47,795 nt of DNA from W0P28-013 sp051870755. Its GTDB lineage: Bacteria > Bacteroidota > Bacteroidia > Bacteroidales > Paludibacteraceae. The stretch lies in assembly GCA_051870755.1 (NCBI GenBank), contig JBJECE010000024.1, forward strand, positions 1 to 47,795. Direction: 5' to 3'. A program made the translations under genes and the position numbers. Below are positions 1-7,862 of the stretch, in pieces (within the stretch, counting starts at the first letter, position 1; each line of letters begins with the position of its first letter). The notes under the pieces were generated by a model. That model ran no database searches. It worked only from the letters and a program-made list of their open reading frames with translations, and was not told the DNA's origin.

Positions 1-801
1 CACAAGGACGATATTTTCGACCTTGATAAAATACCTATTGAGGTGTTGGATAATGCTTGGAAACGTTATCATCCATATTTATTCACTATTGACCATCATC
101 ATCCATTATCTAATAGATTGGTTGTTGAAGGAAACACGCATAAAGAAAAATTGCAGACTATAAAAAATATAATAACTAAAACGTTTCCAATTCCATCTGA
201 AAATTTTTTAATTGTTGAAGGAAATCATGGACTTTATGCTGCAGTTTTAATTGCATTGTTAGATGATAATATAGATGTTATTGAAACGGCAATGGAAGAA
301 AAAGGTTTTTTCAGAAGTCAGCCGACAAATGAACAACTGTTATCAGATAGAAAAAATAGAAAATGGTTAGATGTACGATTTGAACCAACATCTCCTGATG
401 ATATAACAGAAGAAATTCACAGAAGATATAAATATATATATCATTTGACGCCGAGTATATTTTCAGATAACATTCTTAAAAATGGATTTTTACCATCGAA
501 TAATAACTCTAATTATAGGTATTCAGAGGATAGAGTATATTTTATGGTAGGAAAAATAAATAATCAATATGTTCAAGAATTAGTCAATACGCTTTATAAT
601 CAAGCAAAAAATAAGGATATTGATAATTTAACTAATGAATACACACTTTTCACACTTGACTTGAGTTTAATTAAAAACGATATTAGGTTTTTTTATGATA
701 TAAATGAACCAAAGGGCGCATATACAAAGCAACCTATACCACAATCAGTTATTAGTGTAGTAGATAAATTTGTAGTAAATGCCATTACATGCAATTTATA
801 A
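1..801 (+). CDS. ART-fold-like hypothetical protein, 5' end outside the window
   Basis: The reading frame is open from base 1 to the TAA at 799-801, so the N-terminus lies outside the window; a GTG at 43 is only an internal possibility. The visible 266 residues have an N-terminal part I do not recognise. The C-terminal ~120 residues have the look of a small ADP-ribosyltransferase/RNA 2'-phosphotransferase-like fold: a YHLTP motif, then ILKNGFLP, then RVYF, then a YTLFTLDLS strand. This resemblance is by pattern only; a catalytic residue cannot be assigned. The gene is strongly AT-rich compared with the genes beyond 3800, which suggests acquired DNA. No function should be inferred beyond a possible ART-like fold. 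Confidence 0.6.
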   Translation, partial: HKDDIFDLDKIPIEVLDNAWKRYHPYLFTIDHHHPLSNRLVVEGNTHKEKLQTIKNIITKTFPIPSENFLIVEGNHGLYAAVLIALLDDNIDVIETAMEEKGFFRSQPTNEQLLSDRKNRKWLDVRFEPTSPDDITEEIHRRYKYIYHLTPSIFSDNILKNGFLPSNNNSNYRYSEDRVYFMVGKINNQYVQELVNTLYNQAKNKDIDNLTNEYTLFTLDLSLIKNDIRFFYDINEPKGAYTKQPIPQSVISVVDKFVVNAITCNL

Positions 802-831
802 ACTTTTTATAAATCACTCTATATTAGCCGT

Positions 832-1194
832 ATGAAAAAACACTTATTTCTTTTTATTCCGTTATTGGCTTTCGTGTGCGCCTTGCTCAATTACCGCGGC
901 GCGCAATATGATATTGAATATGACACATGGTGGGAGCAGGCGCACCATTTGCAGCAGTCAGTTATCAATTTGGTGTGTCCATCGACTGTTCCTGCACCTT
1001 GGACTGAGTTAACCGATTGTTTCGGCAGGACATATTGCGATAGCGAGTGGCATTATTATGACCGAGATGACAATCTGCATTTCAACTTTTCACGCCTTAT
1101 TGTGCTTGCCTTTTGGTACGCCTACGTCTTCATCGGACCATGGGTGCTGATTTGGCTAATCTACAAACAAATAACACCCAAAGACCACAAATAG
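832..1194 (+). CDS. Small two-TM membrane protein, unknown function
   Basis: This 120-residue protein has a hydrophobic N-terminal segment (about residues 4-20) that could be a signal anchor, a polar middle with several Cys, Trp and Tyr residues, and a second hydrophobic segment at about 89-112 followed by a Lys-rich tail. The topology predicted by eye is two membrane spans with the middle ~65 residues outside the cytoplasm, where the Cys residues could form disulfides. It starts 30 bp after the preceding gene and ends 22 bp before the LRR gene, so the three may be co-transcribed. I do not recognise the family. Confidence 0.6.
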   Translation: MKKHLFLFIPLLAFVCALLNYRGAQYDIEYDTWWEQAHHLQQSVINLVCPSTVPAPWTELTDCFGRTYCDSEWHYYDRDDNLHFNFSRLIVLAFWYAYVFIGPWVLIWLIYKQITPKDHK

Positions 1195-1216
1195 CATGGA
1201 ATTAAAAAACTGAATC

Positions 1217-2140
1217 ATGTCTTTAGATTATTATCATAGAAGAAAAGTGCGTTTCCACGGATGGGAGTATCTGTTGGATGACGAGGAGCGTACCGCTTGG
1301 ATTGCCAAAGGCAAGATAAAACGCGTGCGTCGTTATCGTATCCCCACCTCGGTCGTTATCGAGGGCAAGGAGTACCGTATCGAATCGGTTGAGATAGGGG
1401 CATTCCGCCATACCAAGACCCTCCGACATCTGGTGATACCGGACGGTATCCAACGTGTTGATGAATACAACTTCAGTTTTTCTAACTCGCTCCGTAGCAT
1501 ATATATTGGCAAAGACGTGGACTATATAAGCAGTTGGCTGTTTCATCACAATCACAAACTGCGTACCTTCGTTATCTCTGCGGACAATCCGCACCTTTTT
1601 ATGGAGAACGGTATCGTTTATAGCAAGGATGGCACCATTGCACTATGCGCCATCTTTCAGTCGCGCCACCTGCACATAAGAGAGGGCGTTATGCATATTG
1701 AGAACGTGGCTTTCTGGTGGAACCCGCGGTTGGAACAGGTGGATTTCCCTGCCTCGCTGCGCAAGATTGGCGACAATAGTTTTGCTGGCTGCTCGCGGCT
1801 AAAGAGTGTAGTGTTGCCCGAGGGATTCGAAGAGTGTGTGGTGCAGAGTTTTGAAGAGAACAAAGGCTTAGAGTCGGTTGACCTGCCTTCCACGATGCCG
1901 ATGCTCCACTGGGACACATTCCTTGACTGCCCGAATCTGCACACGATGCGTATCCGCACCAAGGAGGTGTTGCTCGTAAAGGCGCATTCTGAAGATGACA
2001 AAGACGAATTTGAAAAGATGGTTTCTCAATACGATATCTTTGTCCCATCACATCTGATAGACGCATATCGTCAACACCCCCAATGGGGCAAGTGCCGAAG
2101 CATCAATAGTTTAGATACCAAGCACTCAACTCTCAAGTGA
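1217..2140 (+). CDS. BspA-type leucine-rich repeat protein (LRR_5), cytoplasmic-looking
   Basis: The 307-residue product contains several irregular ~23-residue BspA/LRR_5 repeats, recognisable by units such as IGAFRHTKTLRHLVIPDGI, IGDNSFAGCSRLKSVVLPEGF and NKGLESVDLPSTM. It ends with the short tail typical of this family (VPSHLIDAYRQHPQW). Repeats of this kind form a solenoid used for protein binding. No signal peptide, lipobox or secretion tail is visible, unlike classical surface BspA proteins, so a cytoplasmic location is more likely. It follows the small membrane protein by 22 bp. Its base composition is less AT-rich than the genes on either side, so the left block is compositionally patchy. 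Confidence 0.75.
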   Translation: MSLDYYHRRKVRFHGWEYLLDDEERTAWIAKGKIKRVRRYRIPTSVVIEGKEYRIESVEIGAFRHTKTLRHLVIPDGIQRVDEYNFSFSNSLRSIYIGKDVDYISSWLFHHNHKLRTFVISADNPHLFMENGIVYSKDGTIALCAIFQSRHLHIREGVMHIENVAFWWNPRLEQVDFPASLRKIGDNSFAGCSRLKSVVLPEGFEECVVQSFEENKGLESVDLPSTMPMLHWDTFLDCPNLHTMRIRTKEVLLVKAHSEDDKDEFEKMVSQYDIFVPSHLIDAYRQHPQWGKCRSINSLDTKHSTLK

Positions 2141-2145
2141 AGTGC

Positions 2146-2238
2146 ATGGCTTTGTTCAAACAGAAAGCAATAATGCTCGACGATGCTCTTAATAGTGTTG
2201 AAGATTTAGATGATTTGGTTAACGAATATAATGTCTAA
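2146..2238 (+). CDS. Possible 30-residue acidic mini-ORF
   Basis: An ATG at 2146 opens a 30-codon frame ending in TAA at 2236-2238. The predicted peptide is basic at the start and strongly acidic at the end (DDALNSVEDLDDLVNEY). It starts 6 bp after the LRR gene stop. It could be a real small peptide, the remnant C-terminus of a decayed gene, or chance; nothing beyond codon continuity supports it. Confidence 0.25.
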   Translation: MALFKQKAIMLDDALNSVEDLDDLVNEYNV

Positions 2239-2260
2239 ACAAAAATCATTAACATTGGAA

Positions 2261-2291
2261 TTTCAAATATGGAAATAATATTGTATATTTG
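2261..2291 (+). promoter_or_regulatory. Promoter of the 2338-3634 gene group
   Basis: TATATTTG at 2284-2291 is a perfect Bacteroidota -7 element. TTTC at 2261-2264, 19 bp upstream, is a one-mismatch -33 element. The first gene starts 46 bp downstream. Confidence 0.55.
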
Positions 2292-2337
2292 CATAATGGC
2301 AATATGTTTATTACAACTTAATTAAATTTTTAGAATT

Positions 2338-2571
2338 ATGGAAAGGGATAAAAGTTTTGAATTAATGACAGAAGAGGATATTGCTTTTTTTGAGGCATTT
2401 CACAATTGTAAAACAGACGAAGAGATAGATGCCTTAATTGAACAAGAACGTAAATTAAATGAATCTCGTAAAAATAATGACATTCCTCATCTTGATATGA
2501 CATTGGAAGAATTTTGTGAAAGATACAATTGCACAAAATTGGATGATATAATGAAAAAATATGGTTTTTAA
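2338..2571 (+). CDS. Small acidic hypothetical protein (77 residues)
   Basis: This AT-rich gene begins with ATG 46 bp after a good promoter. The product is highly charged and helical-looking: an EEDIAFFEAF segment, a TDEEIDALIEQERK helix, then LDMTLEEFCERYNC and a short basic tail. It lacks membrane segments and cysteine clusters. Position as the first gene of a short cassette ahead of a DUF4160 protein suggests a toxin-antitoxin-like or regulatory small partner, but no recognised antitoxin motif is visible. Function unknown. Confidence 0.55.
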   Translation: MERDKSFELMTEEDIAFFEAFHNCKTDEEIDALIEQERKLNESRKNNDIPHLDMTLEEFCERYNCTKLDDIMKKYGF

Positions 2572-2573
2572 TT

Positions 2574-2711
2574 ATGATTATTATATGTTCAGATATATCA
2601 AACAAACAAATAGATGAAATATATACAAATAAATATGTATACGATAGATATGGTCATTTTACTCAACAATTCATCAATTGGAATAGTTTAAATAAATTTA
2701 GTTATGGATGA
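2574..2711 (+). CDS. 45-residue ORF between the 77-residue protein and the DUF4160 gene
   Basis: The ATG at 2574 lies 2 bp after the preceding stop and the frame runs 45 codons to TGA at 2709-2711. That stop overlaps the ATG at 2704 that would begin a longer DUF4160 protein if the A-tract frameshift described below is real. Such tight spacing favours a translated, coupled ORF. The peptide begins with a hydrophobic strand (MIIICSDIS) and is otherwise rich in Asn, Tyr and Phe. No family recognised; it may also be a truncated gene. Confidence 0.4.
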   Translation: MIIICSDISNKQIDEIYTNKYVYDRYGHFTQQFINWNSLNKFSYG

Positions 2712-2743
2712 AATGTTAAAAAAAACTAATAGAAGAGGAAGCA

Positions 2744-3208
2744 ATGCTTGTTAAGAAACAACAAAGTCAATTGCACGAAGGGGAAATACAGTTATCACCA
2801 AAGATTGACATTGAGGAATGCCTCCGTAATGGAGGTATCACGGCTGATGACTATAGAAAAAAACATCTTAAAGAATCTCCAAACCAATCAAAAGGTTTGG
2901 TGGTGGAGATTTCAAGAATAAATACAAAAGATAATGGACAATTATTCCCATATAATGCTTGGGAAATCAAGATATGGCGTGATGACCATAATCCGCCACA
3001 TTTTCACATCATCAAAAATGGTTGGAACGTGAGTTTCTATATCGAAAATGGCGAAGTATATCAAATAGAAACTCAAGGTAAAGATGATAAAATATATACA
3101 TATATGATAACAAATGTCAAAGAATGGTTACAAAACGAATGTGCTATTTTGCCAAAAGTGACAAATCAACAAAATGCAAAAGCACAATGGGAGCAAATTC
3201 ATGGATAA
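2744..3208 (+). CDS. DUF4160 domain protein, N-terminus possibly frameshifted
   Basis: The C-terminal half (about residues 70-135) carries the DUF4160 signature: WEIKIWRDDHNPPHFHI followed by a GEVYQIETQG strand. DUF4160 proteins are small proteins of unknown function often found in two-gene, toxin-antitoxin-like cassettes. The ATG at 2744 is preceded by an AG-rich stretch. Upstream, an ATG at 2704 opens a frame that runs off after an eight-A run at 2718-2725; removing one A would fuse it to this frame and add a plausible charged N-terminus (MDEMLKKLIEEEA). Either the true gene starts at 2704 and is frameshifted here, or it starts at 2744. The SprT-like gene follows 15 bp later. Confidence 0.65.
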   Translation: MLVKKQQSQLHEGEIQLSPKIDIEECLRNGGITADDYRKKHLKESPNQSKGLVVEISRINTKDNGQLFPYNAWEIKIWRDDHNPPHFHIIKNGWNVSFYIENGEVYQIETQGKDDKIYTYMITNVKEWLQNECAILPKVTNQQNAKAQWEQIHG

Positions 3209-3223
3209 GATGTAAATAATAAT

Positions 3224-3634
3224 ATGACAAAGACAGAACCAACAATAGATATAACGAAAGAATTTGTCAAGGAAAAATTCAAGGAGTATAATGAGTTGTA
3301 TTTCAATGGAGAATTGAAAATGCCGAAAATAACATTGATTGATGGTACTAAATATGCTGGAACTTTTACTTGTAGACATAACAAAACAACAGGAAAACTA
3401 TACGAACAAGAAATAGGGATTGCTTATAATGTACTTTGGAATATTAAAACGTTCGAGAATACTTTGGTACATGAAATGATACATTATTATGTTAATACTA
3501 AAGAAGTGAATCCATTGAAAGGGGATTTTCAACATTGTGGGTTGTTTTGGAAAATGAAAATTAAACTAAATTGGAAGTATGGGTTACATATTAAGAATAG
3601 GGATACACACTTAAAGCTAAAAAACGAGGATTAA
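3224..3634 (+). CDS. SprT-like zinc metallopeptidase-family protein
   Basis: The 136-residue product matches the SprT-like domain: an N-terminal helix ending in YNELYFNGELKMPKI, a central strand, then the zinc-binding HEMIHYYV motif (HExxH, about residues 86-90) and a second His-containing stretch ending in GLFWKMK, where the third zinc ligand lies. SprT/Spartan-type proteins are metalloproteases, in eukaryotes acting on DNA-protein crosslinks; bacterial members are poorly understood. It is the last gene of the AT-rich cassette and lies 47 bp from the 3' end of tRNA-Gln. The C-terminal zinc ribbon of longer SprT proteins is absent. Confidence 0.8.
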   Translation: MTKTEPTIDITKEFVKEKFKEYNELYFNGELKMPKITLIDGTKYAGTFTCRHNKTTGKLYEQEIGIAYNVLWNIKTFENTLVHEMIHYYVNTKEVNPLKGDFQHCGLFWKMKIKLNWKYGLHIKNRDTHLKLKNED

Positions 3635-3681
3635 CAAAAACAGCGAAACAACTGAAAATCAATCATTTCGCCATTGAAAAG

Positions 3682-3752
3682 TTGCCTTAGTAGGACTCGA
3701 ACCCACACAGACAGAACCAGAATCTGTAGTGCTACCATTACACCATAAGGCA
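3682..3752 (-). tRNA. tRNA-Gln (anticodon CUG)
   Basis: Read on the minus strand, a complete cloverleaf is visible: a 7-bp acceptor stem (TGCCTTA at 3752-3746 with TAAGGCA at 3689-3683), a GGTTCGAGTCC T-arm, and an anticodon stem ACAGA/TCTGT around loop TTCTGGT, giving anticodon CTG (Gln). CCA is not encoded. Its 3' end faces the AT-rich block at 1-3640. Confidence 0.93.
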
Positions 3753-3767
3753 GTCGCATTTGCGCTG

Positions 3768-3798
3768 CAAAGGTACAACTTTTTTTGAATCCGACAAA
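3768..3798 (-). promoter_or_regulatory. Promoter of tRNA-Gln
   Basis: On the minus strand TTTG (3798-3795), a 19-bp spacer and TACCTTTG (3775-3768) form a consensus Bacteroidota promoter. It is 15 bp upstream of the mature tRNA 5' end. Confidence 0.85.
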
Positions 3799-3817
3799 GT
3801 TTTTCGACTATTTTTTA

Positions 3818-3825
3818 TAATTTTG
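3818..3825 (+). promoter_or_regulatory. Probable -7 element for the DUF2027-Smr gene
   Basis: TAATTTTG matches TAnnTTTG and lies 16 bp before the first possible ATG. No good -33 element is present at the expected distance, so the call is weak. Confidence 0.35.
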
Positions 3826-3841
3826 TCGGCGAATTAAATGA

Positions 3842-4933
3842 ATGATGATTATGATACACGTTGGAGATAAAGTTAGATTTCTGAATGCGGCCGGCGGTGG
3901 GGTCGTTACGGGATTTCAATCGAAAGATGTGGCACTGGTGCGCGATGAGGACGATTTCGAAATTCCCACGCATGTGCGCGATTTGGTGGCTGTGGTCGAA
4001 ACGGATCAGTATAATTTCCCGACTGCCGACAAACCCATGCCGCCGGCATACGCCGAACAACCACAAACGGCCACACAGCCTGCTGATGAGGACGATGACG
4101 AGCCGACATTGCCGCCATACGCTTTCAACGAGCGCGACGAAACGCCCGAAGGCGAACAACTGAGCATTTATTTGGCGTTCGTGCCAACCGATATCAAACA
4201 ATTGCAAACGTGCGATATGGATGTATATCTGGTGAATGATAGTAATTACTATCTGAATTTCAATCTGTTACATTGTGAACTTGATGCCGAAGTGGTAGAA
4301 CAGAATAGGATAGAACCGCAAACAAAGTTGCTGTTGCAAACGATAGATAAAACGGCTTTGAACGGTTGGGAAAATGTGCGCTTTCAGGCGCTCGCTTACA
4401 AAAGGAAGCCTTTCGCGCCCAAACCGGCTGTCGATGTGGAGTTGCATATCAATCCGGTGCGATTTTACAAACTGCATAGTTTTGGCAGTAACGATTTTTT
4501 CGAACACGACGCATTGTTGGTGACGGTGGTCGAGCGCGATGTGTTCGACCTTGATATGCAGATTGACGCAAATGCCTTGCTACAAGCCATTTTGCAAAAG
4601 AATATGGCGCACGAAAAACCACGTGTTTTCAAATCGTCAAAACAACCACAACCTGTAGTTGAAATCGATTTGCACATCAATGCGCTGCTCGACAATACGA
4701 ATGGCATGACTAATGCTGATATGTTGCAATATCAACTGGATAAGTTTCATAGTGTGATGCGCGAGTATGCCAAACGTCGCGGCCAAAAAATCATCTTTAT
4801 CCACGGTAAAGGCGAAGGTGTGTTGCGTGCCGCCATCGAAAAAGAGTTGAAAACGCATTATCGTACCTGCTATTTCCAAGATGCCTCGTTTCAGCAATAT
4901 GGTTTTGGGGCTACACAGGTAACCATTCGATGA
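3842..4933 (+). CDS. DUF2027 protein with C-terminal Smr domain
   Basis: The protein (363 residues from the first ATG; 3845 and 3851 are alternative starts, and 3851 gives the usual MIHVGDKVRFL beginning) has an N-terminal small beta domain, an acidic Pro-rich linker (about 60-105), a central DUF2027 beta domain (about 110-255) and a C-terminal Smr domain (about 275-363). The Smr domain has the hallmark VEIDLHINAL start and the IIFIHGKGEGVLR motif. Smr domains occur in MutS2 and in nucleases acting on DNA or on ribosome-bound mRNA; the MutS2 ATPase part is absent here. The DUF2027-Smr architecture is characteristic of Bacteroidota. It is transcribed alone and followed by a strong bidirectional terminator. 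Confidence 0.85.
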   Translation: MMIMIHVGDKVRFLNAAGGGVVTGFQSKDVALVRDEDDFEIPTHVRDLVAVVETDQYNFPTADKPMPPAYAEQPQTATQPADEDDDEPTLPPYAFNERDETPEGEQLSIYLAFVPTDIKQLQTCDMDVYLVNDSNYYLNFNLLHCELDAEVVEQNRIEPQTKLLLQTIDKTALNGWENVRFQALAYKRKPFAPKPAVDVELHINPVRFYKLHSFGSNDFFEHDALLVTVVERDVFDLDMQIDANALLQAILQKNMAHEKPRVFKSSKQPQPVVEIDLHINALLDNTNGMTNADMLQYQLDKFHSVMREYAKRRGQKIIFIHGKGEGVLRAAIEKELKTHYRTCYFQDASFQQYGFGATQVTIR

Positions 4934-4960
4934 GATAAAAATGCTCTCCCGAAAAAAACA

Positions 4961-4987
4961 AAAAAGCCTGCTGTTGGCAGGCTTTTT
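4961..4987. terminator. Bidirectional Rho-independent terminator
   Basis: An 11-bp perfect stem (4961-4971 with 4977-4987) with a 5-base loop, flanked by A and T runs, lies between the convergent Smr gene and the leftward operon ending at 5012. Confidence 0.9.
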
Positions 4988-5011
4988 GTTTGCATGTAAC
5001 GTCGTGTGCGG

Positions 5012-5389
5012 TTATTGTTTTACAAAAGTGCAACCATCGATAACGATTTGAGTGTCATCAATATAGCCGGTAAATTTTTTGACGTTTCCAACGCTGCAAA
5101 AGGTGCTGTCGGGTGTTTCGTTGGCCAACAATTCGCCTGCAATGGTTTGCGCATCGATGGTGTAGAATCCGTGTGTTTGCACCGAGTCGTACACAGCCAT
5201 CCAAAGGTCGCACGAAACGAACGACAGTGTGATTTGACCATCGTGGCAAGGCGCTGCCCAAGTCGTGCCAGACAGGTTGTGCAGGCACACATCGTCGGTA
5301 ATGCCTTCGCTCATGAAACCTTCGGGACAGCCCGTCAGGCAACAGACGGCGCTGATGCCAATAATCAACTTTGCAAATCGATAACGCAT
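5012..5389 (-). CDS. Small lipoprotein, last gene of the glgB operon
   Basis: The 125-residue product has a lipoprotein signal with lipobox LTGC (Cys at about residue 21), then a Cys-containing mature part that reads like a small beta-barrel or lipocalin-like domain: NLSGTTWAAPCHDGQITLSFVS, a central segment, and a final IVIDGCTFVKQ strand. It begins 11 bp after the glgB stop and is followed by the bidirectional terminator, so it is the distal gene of that operon. No specific function can be given; attachment to the inner or outer membrane is expected. Confidence 0.65.
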   Translation of the reverse strand: MRYRFAKLIIGISAVCCLTGCPEGFMSEGITDDVCLHNLSGTTWAAPCHDGQITLSFVSCDLWMAVYDSVQTHGFYTIDAQTIAGELLANETPDSTFCSVGNVKKFTGYIDDTQIVIDGCTFVKQ

Positions 5390-5400
5390 TGGTATTTAGA

Positions 5401-7401
5401 TTATTGTAACCGCAGTACCAAGGCCGAGCGACTCGGGATGTACAACTTGAGCCATTCTTTATTTTTCAGATGGCTGGGTTGTGTGTAGTGCGTTACGCTG
5501 TCATCGCTAAAGCCGAAACCGCCAAATGCTTTGCTGTCGGTGTTCAACACGACTTTGTATGCGCCTTTTTTCACCAAAATGCCGTAGTCGGTAAACGATT
5601 TTTGCCCGTTGAAGTTGAATACGAAAAGCAGGTCTTTGCGCTTGTACGCCACCAGTTGGTCGCCTTCGTTGTCCCACACTTTCTCGATGGACGATTCGTT
5701 GAATTTTTTCTCGTTTTCGATGAGTGCCACCATGGCTTTGTCAAATTCGTTCAGGTCGTGGTAGAGTAGTTTCTCGTTATCGACCAATTCCCATTGCCGA
5801 CGTGCGTATTTGTACGACCAGCCGTTGCCTTCGCGTGGGAAATCGATCCATTCCGGATGTCCGAACTCGTTGCCCATGAAGTTGAGGTAGCCGCCATTGA
5901 TGGTCGAAGCCGTGATGAGGCGAATCATCTTGTGGAGCGCTATGCCGCGATTGACCATAAATGTTTCGTCGCCTTTCTGCATGTGCCAATACATGTCGGC
6001 ATCGATGAGGCGGAAGATGATGGTTTTGTCGCCTACAAGCGCTTGGTCGTGGCTTTCGGCGTACGAGATGGTCTTTTCGCCGGCGCGTCGGTTGGTCATT
6101 TCCCAGAATATATGGCCGGCTTTCCAATCTTCGTCTTTCACCTCTTTAATATATTTGATCCAGAAATCGGGTATTCCCATAGCCATGCGGTAGTCGAATC
6201 CCATGCCGCCGTCGCCGAACGGAACAGCCAATTCGGGCAGACCGCTCATCTCTTCGGCAATGGTGATGGCATTCGGGTTGACTTCGTGGATGAGTTTGTT
6301 GGCCAACGTCAGGTAGCAGAGTGCATCGCCATCCTGATTCATGTTGTAATAGTCGCCGTAGTTGCCAAAGTCTTGTCCGAGTCCGTGATTGCGATAAATC
6401 ATCGACGTTACGCCGTCGAAACGGAATCCGTCGAAATGATATTCTTCGAGCCAGAATTTGCAGTTCGATAATAGGAAATGCAGCACTTCGTTTTTGTTGT
6501 AATTAAAACACAACGAATCCCATGCCGGATGTTCGCGACGGTCGCCGCCGTGGAAATATTGATACGGTGTGCCGTCGAAACGCCCAAGTCCCTCGACTTC
6601 GTTCTTGACAGCATGGCTGTGTACAATGTCCATAATGACGGCAATGTTGTGCTTGTGGGCTTCGTCGATGAGGGCTTTCAACTCGTCGGGCGTACCGAAA
6701 CGCGACGAGGCCGCAAAGAAACTCGACACATGATAGCCGAACGAGCCGTAGTAGGGATGTTCCTGAACGGCCATTATCTGAATGCAGTTGTAGCCGTCGG
6801 CAATGATGCGCGGCAGTACGTTTTCGCGAAATTCGGTGTATGTGCCCACTTTCTCTTGGTTGGTGGCCATACCGATGTGGCATTCGTAAATCATCAACGG
6901 CTGTGTCTGTGGCTTGAAATGTTTCACCTTAAATTTATAAGGGTGTTCGGGCGCCCACACTTGTGCCGAAAAGATTTTGGTGTTGTCGTCCTGCACCACG
7001 CGACGTGCCCAAGCCGGTATGCGTTCGCCGCAACCGCCGTTCCACTCGACAAGCAGTTTGAATAAATCGCCGTGTTGAAGCGCTTTTTCGGGGAAGCGAC
7101 CTTCCCAAATGCCGTTGTCGATGGGGTAGAGACGAAAATCTTCGCTCTTCTGCCAATTATTGAACGTGCCGATAACGTAAATGGCGGTGGCGTTGGGCGC
7201 CCATTCGCGCAAGTACCAACTGCGTTTGATTTTGTGCAGCCCGAAATAGAGATACCCCGAGGCAAAGTCCGATAACGAACGATTCTGCACACCGAGCAAC
7301 TCTTTTTCTTTGCGAATGGCATACTCGTGACGACCGCTTATGGCCATGGCAAAAGGTTCCAACAGCGGATCGTCTTGAATGATTTTTAGCGATTGTTCCA
7401 T
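5401..7401 (-). CDS. glgB: 1,4-alpha-glucan (glycogen) branching enzyme
   Basis: The enzyme cleaves alpha-1,4 glucan chains and transfers them to form alpha-1,6 branches in glycogen. The 666-residue protein has an N-terminal CBM48 domain (about 55-160) and a GH13 (beta/alpha)8 catalytic domain containing all four conserved regions: MDIVHSH (257-263), GFRFDGVTS (325-333, nucleophile Asp329), TIAEEMSG (380-387, acid/base Glu383) and AESHDQALVGDKT (448-460). The length and the short N-terminus resemble the eukaryote-like branching enzymes found in Bacteroidota rather than E. coli GlgB. It lies 20 bp downstream of the YhcH-like gene in a leftward operon. No other glycogen genes are in the window. 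Confidence 0.95.
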   Translation of the reverse strand: MEQSLKIIQDDPLLEPFAMAISGRHEYAIRKEKELLGVQNRSLSDFASGYLYFGLHKIKRSWYLREWAPNATAIYVIGTFNNWQKSEDFRLYPIDNGIWEGRFPEKALQHGDLFKLLVEWNGGCGERIPAWARRVVQDDNTKIFSAQVWAPEHPYKFKVKHFKPQTQPLMIYECHIGMATNQEKVGTYTEFRENVLPRIIADGYNCIQIMAVQEHPYYGSFGYHVSSFFAASSRFGTPDELKALIDEAHKHNIAVIMDIVHSHAVKNEVEGLGRFDGTPYQYFHGGDRREHPAWDSLCFNYNKNEVLHFLLSNCKFWLEEYHFDGFRFDGVTSMIYRNHGLGQDFGNYGDYYNMNQDGDALCYLTLANKLIHEVNPNAITIAEEMSGLPELAVPFGDGGMGFDYRMAMGIPDFWIKYIKEVKDEDWKAGHIFWEMTNRRAGEKTISYAESHDQALVGDKTIIFRLIDADMYWHMQKGDETFMVNRGIALHKMIRLITASTINGGYLNFMGNEFGHPEWIDFPREGNGWSYKYARRQWELVDNEKLLYHDLNEFDKAMVALIENEKKFNESSIEKVWDNEGDQLVAYKRKDLLFVFNFNGQKSFTDYGILVKKGAYKVVLNTDSKAFGGFGFSDDSVTHYTQPSHLKNKEWLKLYIPSRSALVLRLQ

Positions 7402-7421
7402 TATATTTGATATTTTTTTTG

Positions 7422-7862
7422 TTATATTCTGATTTTAACAACAAGTTTGCGTAGTGTGTCGTCAGTCATGGCCGGTGCGTGCGCATCGTTCGGAAAAAAC
7501 ACCACGAATTGTCCGCATCTGACGGGAATGACAGTGTCGTAGGCATCGTCGAAAAAGACGATGTCGCGGGCAGCATCGTATGGCGCTGTCGGGTACTGAC
7601 ACGCGTCGAGCGGTTTCCAACCGATGGATTCGGTACCCGACAATGGCAACTGAATGTCGATATATTGTCGATGGGCTTCAAGCGGTGCGTGCTGTCGGCC
7701 TTGTAAGGTTGCTAAATCGATGTACACATCTGTGCCGTTGAGTTGTTGCCGGCCATCGGGAATCGCCGCTAAATCTGTGTGTAACAGATAGTTGAATACC
7801 GATGCAAACTGCGGATGCAGGCTGACGTAGTTGTGGGCATTATTTAGCGTATCGAGAATCAT
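7422..7862 (-). CDS. YhcH/YjgK/YiaL family protein (DUF386)
   Basis: The start was placed at the ATG at 7862 (MILDTLNNAHNYVSLHPQF), which overlaps the upstream gene's stop by an ATGA; longer upstream reading is out-of-frame shadow. The 146-residue product matches the YhcH/YiaL family, a cupin-like beta-sandwich: HRQYIDIQLPLSGTESIGW, the YDAARDIVFFDD segment, and the metal-site-like FFPNDAHAP motif near the C-terminus. Family members (for example E. coli NanQ, formerly YhcH) act on sugars, including anomerisation of sialic acid, and are often linked to sugar catabolism. Here it sits next to glgB, so a role with another sugar is equally possible. Confidence 0.85.
   Translation of the reverse strand: MILDTLNNAHNYVSLHPQFASVFNYLLHTDLAAIPDGRQQLNGTDVYIDLATLQGRQHAPLEAHRQYIDIQLPLSGTESIGWKPLDACQYPTAPYDAARDIVFFDDAYDTVIPVRCGQFVVFFPNDAHAPAMTDDTLRKLVVKIRI

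Noticed and set aside
3600..3860. Integrase or att duplication beside tRNA-Gln
   Set aside because: No integrase gene and no second copy of the tRNA 3' end visible within the window.
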